From Progne subis subis (Eukaryota; Chordata; Aves; Passeriformes; Hirundinidae): 64,000 nucleotides of DNA. The position numbers and the translations under genes were made by a program. Under the pieces are notes generated by a model, which was not told where the DNA came from, did no database searches, and saw only the letters and a list, made by a program, of their open reading frames with translations. The stretch covers positions 124,001 through 188,000 of the forward strand of contig JAKJHU010000365.1 in NCBI GenBank assembly GCA_022316685.1. Reading direction: 5' to 3'. This document shows positions 59,753 through 64,000 of this stretch, in pieces (position 1 is the stretch's first letter; each line of letters begins with the position of its first letter).

Positions 59753-60290
59753 TCAGCACAGCCCTCTTAGCCCCTCAGTCTGGAGGAAGTCCCTGTGGTG
59801 CAGGACTAGCGGAGCGTCAGCAGTTGGACTGTGCACAGTATGTCCTGGGCTCTCTGTCCCTTCTGCTGAGGCTGCCATGGACTGGGCTGTGTCCAGGAGA
59901 AGCAGGCCATCGGCTCTGGGGCTGTGTGGGACATGGGCAGGGCTCTCTGCCTCTGCTGCTCTGGCTTTTGCTCCCATCTCTTCATCTCCACTTTGTTTCT
60001 GCTCGCAGGGATCTTCTGGCTCCTCCAAGGCTCTCCGGGCCACAAGCACGGCCTCCTTAACCACCTCAGTGTGCGTGTGCTCTGCTGCATTCAAGAAGAG
60101 CGGCTCATCAGCTGAGGGGCTGAGGCTCTCGTGTGCACCACTCTCTGCCCCTGCTGAAGTGGGTGTCACTGCTGCTGACACATCCCCACTGTGTTCCACG
60201 TCCTGCTGTTCCACAAGGTGCTGGACGATGCCTGGATTGAAATACGGGAGTAGAAATGAGAAGGCATTGATTAGAAAGGCCTGGGAAGGA
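59753..60290 (-). CDS. Unrecognised ORF with acidic repeats, possible exon
   Basis: A minus-strand open frame runs from an acceptor-like TTTTCCTTCCCAG (about 60301-60289) down to 59753. The product is rich in Ala, Glu and Ser, with three related blocks: ESGAHESLSPSADEPLFL, ESPAHVPHSPRADGLLLL, ESPGHTVHSPTADAPLVL. A fourth, stop-containing block continues to about 59600. A second possible acceptor is at about 60238. Host-gene exon, pseudogene or decayed repeat are all possible. No family recognised. Confidence 0.3.
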
Positions 60291-60349
60291 AAAGACAGGA
60301 CGTGCACACGAAACAGCATGAAGGAATGCAAGGAGAGCTGATCAGGAGA

Positions 60350-60859
60350 AGGATGTTGATGGAACAGGATGCAGGTTTGCTAAACTCCCAAGGACACTGA
60401 GATAACGAGGCTCCTTGGGCGCCTGGAACTAGATGAGAGCGGCCTTATGGCTTGGACTGTGCCCAAAGGATCAGCAGACATGCACAAGAGAGCAGGGTGA
60501 GAAGTTCAACTCTGAGGAAGAGTGCCCAGCACAGGGGGACGGTCACTGCCCTGCTCCTGCTGCCCCACTCTTGCTGCCCCAGGCCAGGATGCCCTTGGCC
60601 TTCTTGGCCACCTGGGCACACGCTGGCTCCTGTTCAGCTGCTCTGACCCGCACCCCTGGCTCCTTTTGTCCCAGGTAAACACTGTGACTGTGTCTCTATC
60701 TATATCCACATGTATATATGTATATAATTTAAAGGTTTAAACTCAATATAATATGTTGGTATGGGAAAAAATTCAGGTGGATAATCTTAGGAGTTAGGTT
60801 TGTTCCTTTTTTTTCTTTATAGAATTTTTCCCCATAAGTTGCTAAGAGACTAAGTAGTG
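60350..60859. other. No gene recognised
   Basis: Mixed-composition sequence with a short TATATCC/TATATG stretch near 60700-60725. Nothing else stands out. Confidence 0.4.
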
Positions 60860-61490
60860 GTGCTTAGACATTGCTTGACCAAGACAAAGGAGGTGGCCAA
60901 AGTCAGGAAGGGGAAGATCACATGAGGTTTTGGGGCAAGAAAAGGACAGAACTGGGGGAGCTGGGGGCTCTTCTCACTCTGAGCATCGGAGAGGACAGCC
61001 AGGGTGCTGCTTGCTGTGGGAGAAATCCACTGTCAACAGAAAGTCCGGTCCTGGGAAATCTACCATCATCTGCTCTGTGCCCAGGAATTCTGAGCTCCTT
61101 CGCCTGCCCTGCTGGAGCTGGGCCAGCCCTGCCCCGGGGTCATGGCTTCTCCAGCGCTGCTCTTTTTGCTGCGCTGTAGCCCCGCACTGCCCTGCACTGC
61201 CGGGACACCCCCTGCCCGCCGGGACATCCTGCCCTTCCAGCCACCAGCCCCGGAGTTTCCACTGCTCCAGCCTGGTGCTCTCGGAGTCCCAAGGGATCAG
61301 ACTGCCACAGGCTTTGTAAAACAAAGCCCCTCGAGGTTCCTGGTTCTGTTTATTATTAATGCTGTAGTTGTTGCTGTTTGTTTGCCTTGTTATACATACT
61401 AGTAAAGAACTGTTATTCCTTTCCCCATACCTCTGCCAGAAAAGACCCTTTAATTTTTGAAAGTATAGTAACTTGGAGGGAGGGTGTTCT
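60860..61490 (+). repeat. LTR-like fragment (candidate)
   Basis: A GC-rich middle is followed by a T/A-rich tail (GTTATACATACTAGTAAAGA, TTTAATTTTTGAAAGTATAG), reminiscent of avian ERV U5/leader sequence. Termini and target duplication were not found. Confidence 0.35.
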
Positions 61491-61499
61491 GGAAAAAAG

Positions 61500-62050
61500 A
61501 GAGAGTCAGAGACTTGCTGTTTTTGATGTTTCTTTATTATCAAGCTTGGCCTTGGGGGAGAGCTTGCTTGCTCCCTTGGCAACGCGGAGGAGGAGGTACA
61601 CACAGCTTCACTTCACAGCAAAGCTGGGGACTCCCACCCCCCTCACGGGCTTTTTCCCTTGCCGGGGAGTCCGTTTCGCGTCGCTGATCAGGGGTCATCC
61701 AGCGATGGGGGACTCCTTCTCAGGTCACGGCGACTAAATAAGCTGCTTCGGCGGACCCCCGTACTTCTTGCATTAGTCTAAAATGCGACTACAGTCCTGG
61801 ATTTTACTTTGGTTCCCTGCTTTTCAGAGTCTCTTGTCCTTGAGTTGTTCCCAGAATTCCAGTGTTCTTTTTATTTGCATATTCAGACACTAGCCGGCGA
61901 ATGGGAGCAGAGATACAGGTAATAAGGTGAATTCTTAATTAACAAACAAGTAAATAAGGTGATAAATCAGTATTAAAACAGGAATAAGGCAAATTTTTTA
62001 CAGAAATAGCAGTAACAATCTTAATGGAATTACTTAACAATTAAGTAACT
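61500..62050 (-). repeat. LTR-like fragment (candidate, minus strand)
   Basis: On the minus strand it has an octamer-type GAATATGCAAATAAAAAG (about 61886-61869), a GC-rich stretch, then AATAAAG at about 61540 and a U5-like tail. Edges uncertain. Confidence 0.4.
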
Positions 62051-62079
62051 AAAACATAGATTATTTGAATAGTATTTAT

Positions 62080-62420
62080 TTATAACACTGGCAGTGACTG
62101 GGATCAAACTGGGGGCAACTGAACCATGCTGAGGTAACTGGGAGTGCCTGGAAATGACTACGAGAATGTTCAGGGCAACTGGGATATGCTTACTGGGAGC
62201 GCCTGAGACCATGCAGGTGGTGACTGGGACCACACTGGGAGCCACTGGGAATGTGCTGGGAGGAACTGGGACCACACTGGGGGCAAATGGAGCAAGTGTG
62301 AGTGACTGGGAGAGTCTGCCGTCATCCTGGGCTCATACTGGGAGTTACTGGGGCTGTGCAAGGTGCAACTGGGAGAACTGGGAACACACTGGATGAAAGT
62401 GGGACTGTTATAGACATGGG
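62080..62420. repeat. ACTGGGA minisatellite
   Basis: Degenerate units around ACTGGGACCACACTGGG. The core is shared with the class II intron 2 arrays, but no class II exon is seen nearby. Confidence 0.65.
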
Positions 62421-62579
62421 AAGTTGAACTTTTTGTTGAGTAGTATAAGTATAGAAGCACGTACCTTATAAGTTTCTTTACAATTTGTATCTGTACATGG
62501 TTGAAGTATTTTCCACGGTTTTGTACAGACTGTGTTACAAACGCTTAAAGGTAGACCTTTGAATCCTATAAGTTGTCAC

Positions 62580-63040
62580 TGAGACACGAAAAGCAGTCAC
62601 ACGGAGAGAGAGATTTTCCAGGCAGAGGTTCCTCTGTACTGGCTCAAGGCTGAGTCCAGGCGGAGAGAGAGCCTGTTTGTTTATTTCTTACTTTTTATAC
62701 ATTTGTGGATCTAGCAGAAGATTGGCTTCTGGAGTTTTTCATTTTCAGCCAAGTGGCTAAACCATCTGTCAGTTACAATTGTTTTCAGGTTAGAAATATG
62801 AAAACAAAGGACAGAGAATGAAAAACAAAGGATTTGTTTATGTTACATATGTGGGGAAAAGGTAGAACTGCTTCTAATATTCTACAGTAACTAAAAAGAT
62901 CTGACTCCATTTTATGAAAATTCAAAAGGCTATAAAAAACTCAGAAAAACCAGGGTAACAGTTTCATTTATATTTGCAACTTTGTGCTAATTGTAAACAG
63001 TTGCACTTGAAGAGTTCTTAGAACCTTGACAATGCTGACA
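62580..63040 (-). repeat. LTR (candidate, minus strand)
   Basis: In minus sense: GTATAAAAAG (about 62699), AATAAAC (about 62684), a CT-rich R/U5 with CTCTCTCTCCG, ending GTGTCTCA at 62580. A likely start is TGTCAGCATTG at 63040. Target duplication not identified. Confidence 0.5.
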
Positions 63041-63058
63041 ATGCTTTCTAAGGACTAA

Positions 63059-63486
63059 TGCCGGAGAGAAACAAAGAGGAAAAGAGAGGGGGGGAATCTT
63101 TCTTTCCCCCACAGAAAGTTCCAGAACGGACCCCGACTCCAAGCCTTGATTGGTGGACAACTGACCAATGGTTCAAAGGCGGGAAAGAACGATTGGTCCA
63201 GAAAGGCTCCCGTTAAAGACCAATCAAACCCGAGAAAGGGAGCCAATCACAGCGAGGATCCAAACCCCACCAATCCCTGAGGAGACAGAGGCTATAAAAA
63301 GGGAACTGACAGCCCTGAGGGAAGGGGAGAGAGAGAGAGTAACATTCCTAACATCCATTGTATCTGGCTTGTCCAAAAGGGTGGGAGACTCGCTCAAACC
63401 CCTCCTTCCTGGTAGTCGATTTTTCTTTAATAAAATGATTGGTCAAATTCCCACAACACCGGAGTTTCGTGACCTCATTTGGAACA
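63059..63486 (+). repeat. 5' LTR of a gamma-like ERV entering from the right edge
   Basis: U3 has at least six CCAAT/ATTGG motifs (63149-63275), a TATAAAAA at 63293-63300, a GA-rich cap region, AATAAA at 63429-63434 and a U5 ending GGAACA at 63486. The start (TGCCGGAG) is approximate. The clean promoter layout suggests a relatively young LTR. Confidence 0.75.
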
Positions 63487-63490
63487 ATTC

Positions 63491-63508
63491 TGGGGACTCG
63501 TCTGGGAT
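63491..63508 (+). other. Primer-binding site, tRNA-Pro type
   Basis: TGGGGACTCGTCTGGGAT, four bases after the LTR end. It differs at two positions from the usual Pro-type site of gamma-like retroviruses. Confidence 0.75.
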
Positions 63509-64000
63509 CCCACACCTGGAAGCGGTCTGGCAGAAGACGGATCCCAGTAGCGCGCCTGGAGGAGTTTTCCCCACCTGAGATCATCGCCTTCTCCTCGACC
63601 GTGGACAGTGCAGCTGGGATTTCCCAAAGGGCTACCAGGGACCCGGCAACCCAGAGTGAAAGACCCTCTGAGAGGGAGCGAGGCTCGCAGGACACAGGTC
63701 GGTTCTGCGAGTGGGGATTCGGCATCGGGTGGTACAAATTCGAATTGGAGTGCGAAAGGGAGAAGTGCCAGTGAGAGAGTGTGTGAGAGTAAGAGTGTAT
63801 GAGACAGTGTGAGAGTAAGAGCGTATCAGAGTGAGTGAGAGGAGCGAGTGCACCCTGAGGTGCCCTGAAAGAGTGGGAGAAGGGGGAGTATCATTCCGTT
63901 CGCCACCCTAACTCGCGCAGGCTCCCGTTCCTCCATTGAAGGAGGCTCCGAGCGGTACCTTGGAGTAGGCTTTCCCCGGGTGGGACACCGACACACGGGT
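63509..64000 (+). other. Retroviral leader of the right-edge gamma-like ERV
   Basis: Untranslated leader with a (GTGAGAGTAAGAG)-like repeat at about 63773-63840. No gag start is recognised before the window ends. Confidence 0.55.

Overview
The window looks like a piece of a songbird (passerine) genome from an MHC class II neighbourhood heavily invaded by endogenous retroviruses (ERVs). The evidence is avian-type class II beta exons, tandem C2H2 zinc-finger exons of the kind common in birds, and several retroviral families (gamma-like, alpha/beta-like, ERVL-like). I see no bacterial or phage content. Nearly all protein-coding signal belongs to ERVs or to duplicated copies of one host unit.

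Host unit. Read left to right, one unit consists of: a CpG-rich promoter with an apparently noncoding first exon and splice donor; an intron carrying an antisense gamma-like ERV (called ERV-a here); a zinc-finger (ZNF) exon; and, tail-to-tail with it, an MHC class II beta pseudogene. Two units lie in direct orientation: M (about 17.4-26.6 kb) and R (about 34.5-48.0 kb). A third, L (1-7.3 kb), is inverted and runs off the left edge; it shows only the promoter and ERV-a. A fourth, partial ZNF copy (48.3-48.7 kb) is inverted and degenerate. The M and R ZNF exons are open, with 9 and 11 fingers and largely different recognition residues. Both class II beta copies carry the same stop and the same two frameshifts and lack exon 1, so they were already dead when duplicated.

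Retroviral layers. A second gamma-like ERV (ERV-b) abuts the promoter in L (minus strand, gag to LTR, 7.3-16.2 kb) and R (plus strand, from within RT to LTR, 30.1-34.5 kb). Together with ERV-a this forms a large inverted repeat, left arm 1-12.48 kb and right arm 30.07-41.15 kb. An alpha/beta-like ERV without pol (26.57-30.07 kb) joins the end of the M class II pseudogene to the start of the right arm; a 44-bp minisatellite of 15 units sits inside its gag. Younger solo LTRs inside the left arm have empty sites in the right arm and so postdate the inverted duplication.

Right flank. From 48.7 kb the sequence leaves the duplicated units. It holds an essentially complete ERVL-type element on the minus strand (50.42-57.23 kb, two LTRs, 5-bp target duplication, Lys-type primer site, gag-pro-pol, no env) inserted into an older solo LTR. 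It also holds an unrecognised acidic repeat-containing ORF near 60 kb, several LTR fragments, an ACTGGGA minisatellite, and at the right edge a plus-strand gamma-like 5' LTR with a Pro-type primer site and leader whose gag lies beyond the window.

I worked by reading and aligning segments by eye; percent identities were not computed, and junction coordinates marked approximate may be off by tens of bases. Family assignments of ERVs come from motif order and primer sites, not from database matches.
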